Assembly (NCBI RefSeq): GCF_963678635.1
Contig: NC_087069.1
Span: forward strand, 47,324,276 to 47,388,275
Direction of reading: 5' to 3'
From: Symsagittifera roscoffensis
Lineage: Eukaryota; Xenacoelomorpha; Acoela; Convolutidae
DNA: 64,000 nt
Shown one piece after another: positions 36,101 to 46,047 of this stretch. Under the pieces are notes generated by a model. The model saw nothing but the letters and a program-made list of their open reading frames with translations, ran no database searches and had not been told where the DNA came from. Numbering within the stretch: the stretch's first letter is position 1; every line of letters begins with the position of its first letter. Made by a program: the position numbers and the translations under genes.

Positions 36101-37735
36101 ACGTTTATTCCATTTTGTTTAAATGAAGGGAATATAGAATGACTTGGATTCGAACAAAATTTTATGTTTTGATTTTATACTCTTGTACAGCTCTATAGTT
36201 ACAGCTGTAAATAAGATATATTAAAGCGTAGCCCGAGTTGACAAAAAATATTTTTCATACAATTTTCAAATATAAATAAAAAATGCTTTTCATACTTTTT
36301 CATACAATTTCATAGAGCAGAAGTAAGCGCATGAAATAGCAAAATAAGCATTTTTTCCATTGAATGTAATCAAAATTTGAGCTTTTTCACCAGTTTTTTA
36401 ACCCCAAAATTGTATGAAAATAGCATGCTAAGCATTTTTTCCATGCAATGAAATTGTATGATAAGCCTCTTTTCCAAAAATGTAATTTTTTGTATAGGGC
36501 TAGAAAACTTTTAATTTATGAAATTTTGTACCTGACTTAATAATTTTTAGTTTAAAAATTTTGGTGTTTGAGAAAAAAAGGCCTGTTTTTTTTTACAAAT
36601 TTATTTTCAACTTAGCAAAAGAAACAAAAAAACCATAATCGTGTTTACAGAAAAAATACTCCCTTTGTGATTTCTGGATTTTTTGTGTGAAAAAATCATC
36701 CTGGACTATATTATAAACACTAAAAATTAAATTTTGCATGCAAAAATTTTATTTGTAAAAATTATAATTGAGAACAAAAGCAAGTTTGCAACCAAAAAAA
36801 GGATGAAAAATTTTTTTCCTCAAATTTGTGTTTTTGTTTATGAATAATATATAATAAGCTTTTTTCCGACCAAAACTGAAACTATATTTTGATTGTCAAA
36901 ATGCCCTTACTTAAGTTTTAATTATTTAAATCTATTTAAAGTTACCCAGTCAAGTTTTTTGGTGATCGTTGAAAAATTTATTTTTCTGTGACAAAATTAG
37001 TATCTTATAATTTTTTTTAATGAAAATTGTATGATGAGCTTTTTTCTATCAAAAATTTAAAATAACTTTTTTGATGACCAAAAAGCTTCAAAAGAGGCAA
37101 AGAGACCAAAGATTTTCAATTTTTTTTATATAAACTTTTTTTAAATTTTGTATGAGTTTTGCATGATAAGCATTTGTTCCATAGACTTCATATTTGAAAC
37201 TGTATGATAAGCATTTCTCTTCTATGGGCATCAACCCTGGAAGCGGCAAAATCCTTTAAAATTGAATTAAGGAATGCAATTGGCTCCTAATAATACCTTG
37301 TACTTTGTACTTAACATAGTTTTTGGGACTTAACATTGGAGAAAAAAATTTGAAAATGAACAAAAAAAAAATTGAAAACTTTTTTCATTTTTTTAGTTAT
37401 TGATTTGTGAAAATATTTTGATGGAAAAAAATGCAATTAATAACCGAGGGCAGTCGGAAAATTCAGGGCTGGCTTGCTACAGGGCTGTCGGAACATTTAG
37501 CTGCCCTGTTATTCTTTATTTAACACTTTGAAAATCCCTCGACAAAATTCAAAACCCATCCCCACCGGTGGAGTTCTTACCTGTCTGTGAAGTTTAAAAA
37601 ATTGATGAAGGTGAAAATTGAATGTGAAAGTATGACTCTGCGACGCGTTATTACTTTTCCATCAACTGAAATTGACACTTTTTGGTGAGAACTATTGCTA
37701 TCCGTCTCTTCTTCATATGAACTCGCTATCGACAT
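27141..37735 (-). CDS. Spinster-like MFS transporter (SPNS family), nine exons
   Basis: Exons (minus) are 37735-37581, 32705-32407, 31854-31678, 31445-31300, 30922-30814, 30637-30428, 30213-30103, 29639-29484 and 27271-27141. They total 1,494 nt and give 497 aa plus stop, with every phase consistent. Family landmarks are NFLNFTDRYTIAG (TM1), motif A GYLGDRITRK at 92-101, FWVFLLLRGLVGVGESSY, LAFWAPLF, VPNRRSLASG and HIFGDAYSPF. Length and order fit the twelve-helix SPNS transporters, which export lysophospholipids or sphingosine phosphate from lysosomes or across the plasma membrane; which applies here is unknown. Intron 1 is about 4.9 kb and full of repeats. Introns 3 and 6 lack GT donors, yet only those joins give an ungapped family alignment. 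No disabling change was seen. Confidence 0.9.
28454..28740 (+). repeat. ATCATACAATT-family fragment in Spinster intron 8
   Basis: It starts CCCGGGTTGACCTCCATAGA and carries AAAATGCTACTCATACAG, matching the left end of the element at 43,692. The right end is not clear. It lies in the intron between the last two Spinster exons. Confidence 0.5.
30214..30427 (-). other. Non-canonical intron 6 of the Spinster gene (214 bp)
   Basis: The only join that keeps frame and the two transmembrane helices at normal spacing (22 residues between AP and GE landmarks) gives GG...AG borders. A 5-bp direct repeat, AATAG, ends each exon-side border. Inverted repeats GACCTTTCTGCC and GGCAGAAGGTC lie 11 and 8 nt inside the ends (plus 30,404-30,415 and 30,222-30,232) and pair with one bulged base. 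Confidence 0.7.
31446..31677 (-). other. Non-canonical intron 3 of the Spinster gene (232 bp)
   Basis: The join needed for frame and family alignment gives GG...AG borders, not GT...AG. An 11-bp direct repeat (CCCATTCTAGG on the minus strand) occurs at each border (plus 31,677-31,687 and 31,445-31,455). Immediately inside are inverted repeats, GGGCTCATTTC and its partner GAAAAGAGCCC (10/11 paired), with weaker pairing further in. It looks like an insertion with terminal inverted repeats and a target duplication that is removed from the mRNA. Confidence 0.75.
32750..34060. repeat. Diverged direct repeats inside Spinster intron 1
   Basis: Two segments recur. One around 32,858-32,960 (GAGATGAGTGGAAA...TTATTTGTCATTCTT) matches 33,885-33,985. 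One around 33,003-33,070 (GATGTATCATA...TTTGGATTCTGAAAAAA) matches 33,590-33,650. This suggests an old, rearranged duplication. No exon was seen. Confidence 0.5.
34981..35200. repeat. Short ATCATACAATT-family element in Spinster intron 1
   Basis: About 220 bp bounded by CCCTGGGTTTTCTCATGAC and an inverted TGTCAAACCGGG. Inside are ATGCTTATCATACAG and its inverted copy ATGATAAGCAT. It looks like a deletion derivative of the ~0.9-kb family. Confidence 0.5.
35945..36070. repeat. Short inverted-repeat element in Spinster intron 1
   Basis: ACTTTCTTCGATATAT at about 35,953 is mirrored by ATATATCGAAGAAAGT at about 36,047, with about 80 bp between. ATGTT and AACAT extend the match after a 4-nt insertion. 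The loop has a plus-strand reading, KGCLRNEFHKFP, preceded by a good acceptor (TCTTCTATCTAG), faintly like a THAP-domain start. Confidence 0.4.
36231..37241 (+). mobile_element. ATCATACAATT-family element, ~1 kb, in Spinster intron 1
   Basis: The ends are GCCCGAGTTGAC and, inverted, CCAGGGTTGATG. ATGCTTTTCATAC/ATGATAAGCAT motifs are clustered near both ends (36,255-36,480 and 37,020-37,215). No coding sequence. Confidence 0.5.
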
Positions 37736-37739
37736 GTTT

Positions 37740-39235
37740 TAATGTAATACAATTGGATAACTTGCTAAATAATAACAGTTAATGCCAATATGTTCACAAT
37801 AATTAAATTTGAGTCGATACTCATTGGGTTGAAATAAATATTTGATCTAAATCATCGCCGCAACAGACATTTAAACAATTTGTATTTGAAATAGTGTTCT
37901 GAACAAATAGGTTTGAAGGTCGGCCGAAAATTTAGGTCATTCCTGTACCATAATAATTCTGACCATTCATCCTTGTTTAAACACCACTACTTTTTCTTAA
38001 TAAATTTTTGTTTTGCTTTAATAGAATTTTTTGCATGCCCTCATTTTGATTTTATTCTGACGGTTTTATTTTCAGTATGACCTTGAATTGAACTAAAAGC
38101 AAACTCCAATTGGCTCAGGGTTTTTTTGTATTTCTGAACATACCATTTTTCTTCATCTTGAAATAAACCAAAAATGACAAGTTAGTTTATCTTCATCGAA
38201 ACTATTTCAGTTTTTGAGAGGGATGTGACATAGCAAAGATAACGCACAATACTTATAATCGTTGAAAACCAAAATATGTTTTGAATTTCGAAGAACAACA
38301 AGGAACAAAAAAAATCTTGAATGTTTTCATTCAGACCATTTATGACTTCTATTTATTCATAATAGACCGAAAGTGTTATAGCTACCATCTGCAAAGTATC
38401 CCGCCTATGCATTGCCAAGCATTACTTTGTGGTACCCGGTCATAGTTTGCTCTCAGTTGTTGAAAACGTGCAATTGTTTAAAAAAATCACCTTTGACAGT
38501 AAAAACTAATTCAGACGAACAGTGCTGAAAAATATGACAATTTAGGCCCATTCGGCGGAATAAACGAACGCTTTTCGAAACTGTTACCAAAATGGTGATA
38601 ATAAGCAATTACGAACATATATATCATTTAAAATTTAGCTGAATAAAAGTGCTGTCATTTTTTGCATGCCGTCTTGGTGACATTTTGGTGATCGAATTGC
38701 GTAATTGACTGTGTCAACTGCTTATGATTGAGCTAGTAAGTAAAATACAATATGCCGGCTTTTGTAACATAAAAGGCTATTATTTTGTCAGTTATTGTAT
38801 TTATTGCAGACCTTTTTTTTTATGAACTTGTTTGTTTTAGTGGAAGTTTTTGATTAAAAGGAACAACTATTTTTGTAATGTTCTCTGTAAAAAGGCAAAA
38901 AAACGGAACTCAATGTGTTTCTTGCTTGTTGTATGACTTGGAAAAAAGATTGCCTATTTTAGGGTGGATTGAAGAAGTGAAATTGACATAGTTGAAGATG
39001 TCTCAAACTGGTTAACATTTACCGGAATGACAGCTTTGATCAAATAAATTAACCTTCGATAATGCTCTCTGACTCTTAATCGGTCATCAATGAGTTTCAA
39101 AAAAAAATCGAATTTAACACCAAATTCTGCGCATTTTAAGCGGCTCGGTTCCAAAAAACTTGCAGTAAGTGATGGCCCGATTGTTGTAAAAAAATTCATT
39201 TAGATCAATAGCCGTCAATTTAACTTAGTAATAGT
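37740..39235. other. No recognised gene; Spinster promoter region at its left edge
   Basis: AT-rich DNA. The Spinster start codon is at 37,735, so its promoter should lie at the left side of this stretch, but I see no distinctive motif. A segment at about 38,524-38,590 resembles 41,580-41,640 (GACAATTTAGGCCC and GGCGGAATAAACGAA variants). Nothing else stands out. Confidence 0.4.
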
Positions 39236-39239
39236 ATGC

Positions 39240-39565
39240 ATAATTCTCCCCTTCCCTAAAGTGGTCCAAATCTGCAGGCAAAGTTTTCTGAACCGCAGGC
39301 AAAACTTCAAAAAAACAGGCCAAAAAAGACATTTTTAGGCTTTTTTTTGGAAAAAATGATAAAAAAATTGCGCTTTTTCGGCGCGCGCTTCCCCTCAAAA
39401 TTGAGATATATTGTCGCCCTAAAGGCACCTTTAGAAAAACTTTAGGGTCCGTCACCAAAATTGGATATCTCAAAATAGTTCAAAGGGGGGACTCTTTGGG
39501 TCGGCATGGGGTCGAATCCCCCCGGACCCCCCCCCCCCCCCACCCCCAAAAAAAATCCGTACCTG
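39240..39565 (-). mobile_element. hAT-like MITE copy, minus orientation
   Basis: The interior matches the other copies (GGCGCGCGCTTCCCCTCAAAATT, GGGTCCGTCACCAAA, GGTCGAATCCCCC). The right end runs into a poly-C tract (about 39,520-39,546). The left terminus is eroded, and I cannot define a target duplication. Confidence 0.55.
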
Positions 39566-40010
39566 AAATCCCTAGCGAAGTCCAGAAATTCTCGATCCAC
39601 GTCTATATTGATGTGAAACGTACTTTCATTAAAAAAATTAATTAGCTATCAATTTATTGATTATTCTAAAAACAAAACAATTTTTTTTTATTTCAATGAT
39701 GTCTTACAAAAAATCTCAATTAGGCTTTTTCATATTTGGAAAGTTTTGTTTTTGCTCTGACTCAGTGAAAGCTTGTTTCAAATGCTATTCTATGGAGCCC
39801 CTGATTTTCTCGATTTTTTTTTTGTTGATACGGATGTAAAAAATCTGTGGAAAAATTGTTGCATATTCAGCGGATAACCACATCACGAGTAGATATACCC
39901 GAAAAATTTTTATCGTTTTTTAATTTTGGAATAACTGTATGGCAATTCAATCAGCCGTAAGTTGCATGAAGAACAAGCTAAATTTTAGTAGTTGAAATTA
40001 GAGTTGGTTT

Positions 40011-40690
40011 CCTGGGTTGACCAGAACTTCTAATCATACAATTTCCATATATGAAAAACTTCTTATCATACAATTCCATTCAATTCCATACGAATGTATT
40101 AAATTGTATGAAATGTATGAAATTGTATCAAAATGTATGAAATTGTACCAAAATTGTACGAAATCTCAATGCGTTTTTCCATTAATGAAAAATGTGTGAC
40201 AAGTAATTTTCCATTAACCAAAAAGTTGATTTTTTTTCAAATATTTAATTAAATTTTTCATATGTTAAAAATTTTGGGTCGTGTTTGTAACCGAAAGCAA
40301 GTGACAAAGATCTTGGTTTACTCAAAGCACCGAAGATGAATTGTTTTAGAGCTGTCTTCGGCCTGAATTGTTTTAGAGATGTCCTTCACAAATCATATAA
40401 CGAAAGTAACGAACTCTTAATTTTTGGCAAAATTTTTAAAGCATGATCTTTTTTAAAATTAGATTATTTAAATTATCAGACATTGATCAAGGCATGCATA
40501 AAGATGACATACAAAAAAATAGGAGTTTTCTGCGTTTTGAAGAAAATTATTACGTGGCAAGGAAAAAAATTCAACATTAGTGCGTTCAGGACTACGTATG
40601 TACACCAAAAAAAAATAAATTTTCGATGCAAAATTTTTTTTCGAAAATGTTTGTTTGTGTACAAAATTCGATTACAAGGAATAAGCATAG
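40011..40690 (-). mobile_element. ATCATACAATT-family element, inverted copy
   Basis: It starts CCTGGGTTGACCAGAACTTC, the inverted right end of the 43,692 copy, and continues in reverse order through the same landmarks (ATCAGACATTGATCAAGG, then TTCAGGACTACGTATG). The far end could not be found and may be truncated. Confidence 0.5.
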
Positions 40691-41938
40691 AACTTAATCC
40701 AATCCTTGAAAAGTGCATCAATAAATGAATAGTCGAGTAGCGAGCAATAATGCAAACAGTAATCACTTTTGTCAAAGTTCCTTCTGAATTGTCAGTTTGA
40801 TTGTGAAATCAGCTTCAATTTGTTAATTTAAGACTGGAATCTCATCGCAATCTTCACAATTACAATGAGAAGACACTGAGAAGAGCGTTCATCAGCGGAA
40901 AGTTTTTTTTTCAAAACTTTGTTTTAAGAAATTAACCTAAATTGAACAAAGAAGGGTCTCACAAAATGAATTTAACTCACATAGCCAATTTATATCATAA
41001 TTTGTAATCATAACATTATCAATTAAAAATTATATTGTAAACTGTTTTTAAATGTTATGAATAACTATCAAGGCAAAAAATTTATATATTTTTATTTATG
41101 CAAACACTCCAATATCATACGTTAAAAACAAAAACTTCATTGCTTAAATAACAAAAAACAAACAAATACAAAAAATAATTGATATCAACCGTTAAAACAA
41201 AATTTTCGCTGCCAGTCATTAATATTTAGAAATACAATGAGGAAATTGCACCGGACATCCAAGTGTTTGCTGACTTCATATTAGGTGGCAGCGTATTGTT
41301 TCGGTCTTCAGTCACCGAGTTCGGATCCTCAGGTGTTTCTACAGAAACTATGATTTTTTTATCAGTTTTTTTTTCACTTCATCAGTCCGAACTTTTTTTG
41401 CTTTTACCGGGTAGTTGCAAACATGTTTCTCTTTTCTGAAGCCTATCATTGAGCTCTTATATTTATCAAAGTTGGTTATTTTTTTTCTCAAAAGAGAAGT
41501 ATCCCGCTTTTGCATTCCCCATGCACAAATTTCAACTAATATGTGATGCTGTTTTTTTTGACAATTTAGATTTTTCTAGTGATACAATGAGGAAAAATTG
41601 ACCATTCAAGCCAATTTAGCAGAATAAACCGAATTTTTGCAAAAAGTACCCTCCCAAAACTGAGATTTTGATATCAATCGAAGGACTGGTTTGAGAAGCG
41701 CCCCTGCATAAACGGCTACCTCAAAGTTTTATTCAAAACAACCTTTTGCCCTCGAAATTGTCAAGCTTCTGGTTTTCAGTCGTGATTTTTTGTCTTTCAT
41801 CGAAAACTAAACAACGGAACCTGATTTCAACGTTTAAATGAATCAAAAGATTATGATTATCTTCCGTGCACAAGATTCTTTGTCTGTGGTTTTTCACTAA
41901 AATTGCTGTTTTTGTAAAAACTCAAATTTTTCGGAAAA

Positions 41939-42131
41939 AACTCAAAACCAGAGGCCAAATTGAAGCTGAAGGTTTCCATTTGTTGGAAGGACTGTTTCCT
42001 GTTTTTTCAAAATAATTTTCGAAAGTTTTTGTTTCTTGTAGGATCATTACGAAAAATTCTAAAAAAAAAACAGGAAACAGTCCTTCCAACAAATGGAAAC
42101 CTTCAGCTTCAATTTGGCCCCTGGTTTTGAG
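41939..42131. repeat. Near-perfect foldback, ~66-bp arms
   Basis: The left arm (41,939-42,005) and right arm (about 42,066-42,131) are inverted copies with only one or two mismatches, separated by about 60 bp of AT-rich loop. The arms contain GGAAGGACTGTTTCCTG. It would form a long hairpin in RNA or single-stranded DNA. It could be a foldback MITE or a small-RNA hairpin source. Confidence 0.8.
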
Positions 42132-42299
42132 TATGCAATTGTAAGGTGTAGACGTGATTGCCGGTTTTTGAGCCATTAACTGCACTCATTTCATGACTCG
42201 AAGCAGGTGCCTGCTAACAGGTTTTTGTGAAAGTGCATCATTCACAGTAAATATATCCTGATTATAACAGCCAAGTTTTAAAATATTTTTTGCCGTTTC

Positions 42300-43430
42300 T
42301 CACACTGCCCTTCGAACTGGTCTCTGGGCGTCAACTTCAAACTTCCAGATGTCAACGCTTGCTGCTCACAAAGACTCAAAGGCTTTGGCTTCAAGCCGCT
42401 CAAACCCCTCTTCGAACGTGGACACAATAATTCAATACTTTAATCCGTTGCAACCAATCCTGAGCCTGACTACCCCGAGCAATCAACACCAGAGACGCCC
42501 ATACTTGGATTTTTGAGTCTCTTTTAGTCATTGGCTCTCTTGTTTCATCTAGTACCATGATTCCCCTCACTGAGCACGATCTACTACCTCCATAGCACAT
42601 TGAAGTAGATGCCTACAACTTCATCTCACTGGAATAGGACAGTGACATCGAGTTTGCAAAACTGGACAACCCAAACATGCCCCTAGTGCAAGTCTGGTCA
42701 CTGGAAATTGTGACGAAAAAGGCAAAAAAAGAAAACGAACTGTATTGAAATATCAGATGGGAAAAAAGCAGTTCTTGACAATCTTCATGATCTAAGAGAG
42801 ACTGTACTGTTGCTTCTGATTCTGCTTTGCCGATCTGGAAGTAAAAATAAAAGCCAGTGAAGAAAGTAGCACGCCTCTCAAACTATTTGTATCCACATCA
42901 CAACAGAGCATCACATAAAACCATTGTATAACCCTTATGACTTCCTAGTTTTTTGCATCATCACCTTACACTGCGGTTCTGCAAAGTGTGCTCATGCTTT
43001 CAGTGAGAAAAAACGGAAATTACAGCCCAAAGAAAGCAAGAATACAATTCCAAAGATTTGTGTTTTTTAATTAGCTGGACCTCAATATTTTTCAGATTTT
43101 TATCCGAGTCATGCTTCTCAAGCAGCAAGTTCGAAATTTGGAAAAAGATGTAGCGCTTCCTTTTGTACACCAACATGACAGAAACCATCAAAGATGCCAT
43201 CAAAGTTTGTAACAGAGTCAAAAAGCCAAAAACTTTCCATTTGCTGCACATTGTCGTTACCCTCCTTTTGACGGTAGGCCCTGATAAGTGCTTTTCCTAG
43301 CATAAAACTCTTTAAAAATTACCACAGCTTGACTCTGAAGAAGGATCGACCAAACATCGTGCTAATTTACAATCTCAAAGACGTGGAAGTTAATGCCGAG
43401 GATGTTTTTGACAGTTTAACCGTTAAACAA
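42300..43430 (+). pseudogene. Decayed coding-like region, unknown
   Basis: Plus-strand pieces read like protein between stops: a Ser/Asn-rich stretch near 42,345-42,505, DIEFAKLDNPNMPLVQVW near 42,645, and DRPNIVLIYNLKDVEVNAED near 43,345. Frames change between them. On the minus strand an 83-codon frame from 43,251 has two hydrophobic stretches. Base composition is richer in C than its surroundings. It may be an old retrocopy or transposon. I recognise no family. Confidence 0.3.
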
Positions 43431-43691
43431 TAAAAACTCAGTTTATGTTTTATGTTTATTCTTCCAATATCTAAGTTTACTAGTAGCCTCTAATCAGCGA
43501 AAACTTTCAAGTTAATTAGCACGTAATCTTTAAGTTAATTAGCACGTATTTTATTTCGATTTTCAATGAAACTTTTGGTGATTCAGTTCGTAAACCGTAG
43601 TTTTGATCTATCTGGATTATGTAAAAGACAAATAGATTATCTTGTTGATGCTATTTTCACAGTGAAAGGATACTGTAGGTTTACCTGTAAA

Positions 43692-44626
43692 CCCGGGTTG
43701 ACCTCCATACACCAAAAATGCTTATCATACAATTCCATACATCAAGTGCGTGGAAAAATGCTTGTCATACAATTTTCATACAATTTCTAAAAATGGTTGA
43801 AAACTGGTATAAACTTATTTCTGTGGCTGTTTGATTCTAATCAAACAGTCTGGTGATAAAAAACTGAGGTTTTCGTTTTTGAAAAAAATGCTTATCATAC
43901 AATTCCCATATATGGAAATTGTATGACTGGCATTTTTTTTGATGGTGAAACAAAAAATTTTTCAAGTAATTTTGAAAATTTGGCCCAAAAAATTTTTTTT
44001 TTTTTTCAACCGCAAATCGAATTTCGTACGCAAACAAACATTTTTCGAAAAATTTTTTTGCATGCAAAATTCAATATTTTGTGTGCATAACGTAGTCCTG
44101 GATACGATAAAATTGGATTTTATTTTCTTTTCATTTAAATTTTTTTTTCAAAAACGCTGAAAATTCCTATTTCTTTTGTATGGGGTGTTAATGTATGCGT
44201 TGATCAATGTCTGATAATTTGAAAACTCAAAAATTTAAAATAAGCACCATTAAAAAATTTTGCCAAAAACTAAAAGTTTGTTGCTTTTGTTATATCAATT
44301 GTGAAAGACAGCTGATCTCAGGTTGTTATCTATGCATTACAAATGCAAAGACCGTCCAACCTTTGGTGCTTTGAGTAACCAAGGTCTTTGTCACTTGTGT
44401 TCGGCTGCAAACACAACCGAAAATTTTTCAGAAATAAATTTAGAAAGAAAAAATCAAACTTTTTGCTTTATGGAAAAACATCTATCATACAATTTTCATT
44501 TATGGAAAAATGTTTATCATAGAGATTTCATACAATGTTCTGTACGTATGACATTGTATGGAATTGTATGACAAGAAGTTTCTCATATATGGGAATTGTA
44601 TGATAAGAAGTTTCGGTCATCCCGGG
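43692..44626 (+). mobile_element. ATCATACAATT-family TIR element, reference copy (~0.94 kb)
   Basis: The ends are CCCGGGTTGACC and, inverted, CCCGGGATGACC. Subterminal repeats of ATGCTTATCATACAATTCCAT type occur in both orientations. The middle carries GTAGTCCTGGATACG and AATGTCTGATAAT, landmarks used to recognise the other copies. No transposase. Confidence 0.65.
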
Positions 44627-44639
44627 AAAGTAAAATATA

Positions 44640-45735
44640 AAACCGCCATTTTTCGCATGGTTTCACATTTTGTATAAAATATTTTTAGCGCTAAAATCAT
44701 GCACAAAATTAACCAACTGGAGTTATAGATTTTTTCCTTTCTAATTTGCAGTGGTTTGCTTTAAGGTTGTCTAGTATTCTTTCTGTTCTGTCATAAAACA
44801 ATGGAAAAAAATTTGCGCGACTTGAGTGAAAGAGGTCAGGACTCAATAATTCTTACAAAAATTAAAATAACTTTTACATTGCCGTTTGATCAGTTTGAGC
44901 AACCATACCTTTTCATTTTTAGAGCATGAGTTATTGACTGGCTGCTTGGGAGTCCGGGGCAAATTAAACACTTTTTTTTGCTTTCAAATATTGAAGCTAG
45001 TTTTACATTAAACGTACACCGAATACTTACTTGTTAAGGAAAATTAGAAAAGCACACGTTTTGGCACGCTGTCACTCTCTTGTAGAAAAGTGTTTTTTTT
45101 TACTAAGACAAGTACAGAATTTACCAGCTGGATAAAACCATTACATTTTCTTCCCAATTGGTATTGGTTTGCTTTAGGGCTGGGGTTATTTAGATATTTT
45201 TTTTCTGCTCTGTCACAAAAGAGATATGAAATTTTGCGTGGCTTGAGTAAAAGAGGTTAAGACTCTAAATTGCCGTTTGATCAATTTGAGCAACCAAATG
45301 TTTTCAGTTTTTTTTAGAGCTTGAAATGATTACTGGCTCCGTGGAAAAATAATCAAAGTGATGATAACAATCTTTTTTGCTTGCACCTAATGGAGCTAGT
45401 GTAACAGTAAACGGAATTTCTAGATTTGCTTGCTAAGGTGAATTGTAAAACCGTCCCTTTTGTTCAAAATTCACTAATTTGAAAAGGTAAAGATAAAGTA
45501 GATATGATAACAAAAGTTTCAATGAAAATTTTCAGGAAATTAGCCAGTTATGGATAGAACAATTATATTTACTTTTAATTGGTACTGGTTTACTTAAAGA
45601 TTGGGGTTACTTAGACTTTGTTAGAGCAGTTTTAATTACTAGAGCATGAATTAAAGATGTGATGCGGAAATTTAATCGAAGTAATGATGAAAACACGTTT
45701 GTTTACTTGCTCTGCATGTGGTAAGTTATGTTCGG
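44640..45735. repeat. Three diverged tandem repeats of ~420 bp
   Basis: Landmarks recur in order at about 44,700, 45,120 and 45,540: ACCAACTGG, then a TTGGTATTGGTTTGCTTTA variant, then TTGCCGTTTGATCA, then AGAGCATGA. The third copy is most eroded. The LTR element inserted just to the right. No gene. Confidence 0.55.
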
Positions 45736-45804
45736 TTCAACTTTACAAGAATAATTGTGATTTATGATCTTCGCTCTTAAAAACTCTGACTGAGGCTACT
45801 TCTC

Positions 45805-46047
45805 TGTCATACCTTGGTGTATGAGCGTGAATATATTGAATCCGAACGGATCGATAAACGTAGTCTTTTGAGACGTAGATCAAAACAACTAATGCTCAGA
45901 AACATAAATTATCGTCTGAGACTTGCTCATGGACTTCATTTGGCATACAGCCGTATCAAGGTCAATTGACCCGACAATATTATAAATATGTTACTCAAAT
46001 TAGTACATAACAACAGTAATGAGTTTAACTATCCGTACCGGATGACA
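45805..46047 (-). repeat. LTR of the gypsy element (3' LTR in element sense)
   Basis: About 243 bp with TGTCAT...ATGACA ends, a direct copy of 51,387-51,630. Preceded by target duplication TTCTC. Confidence 0.9.
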
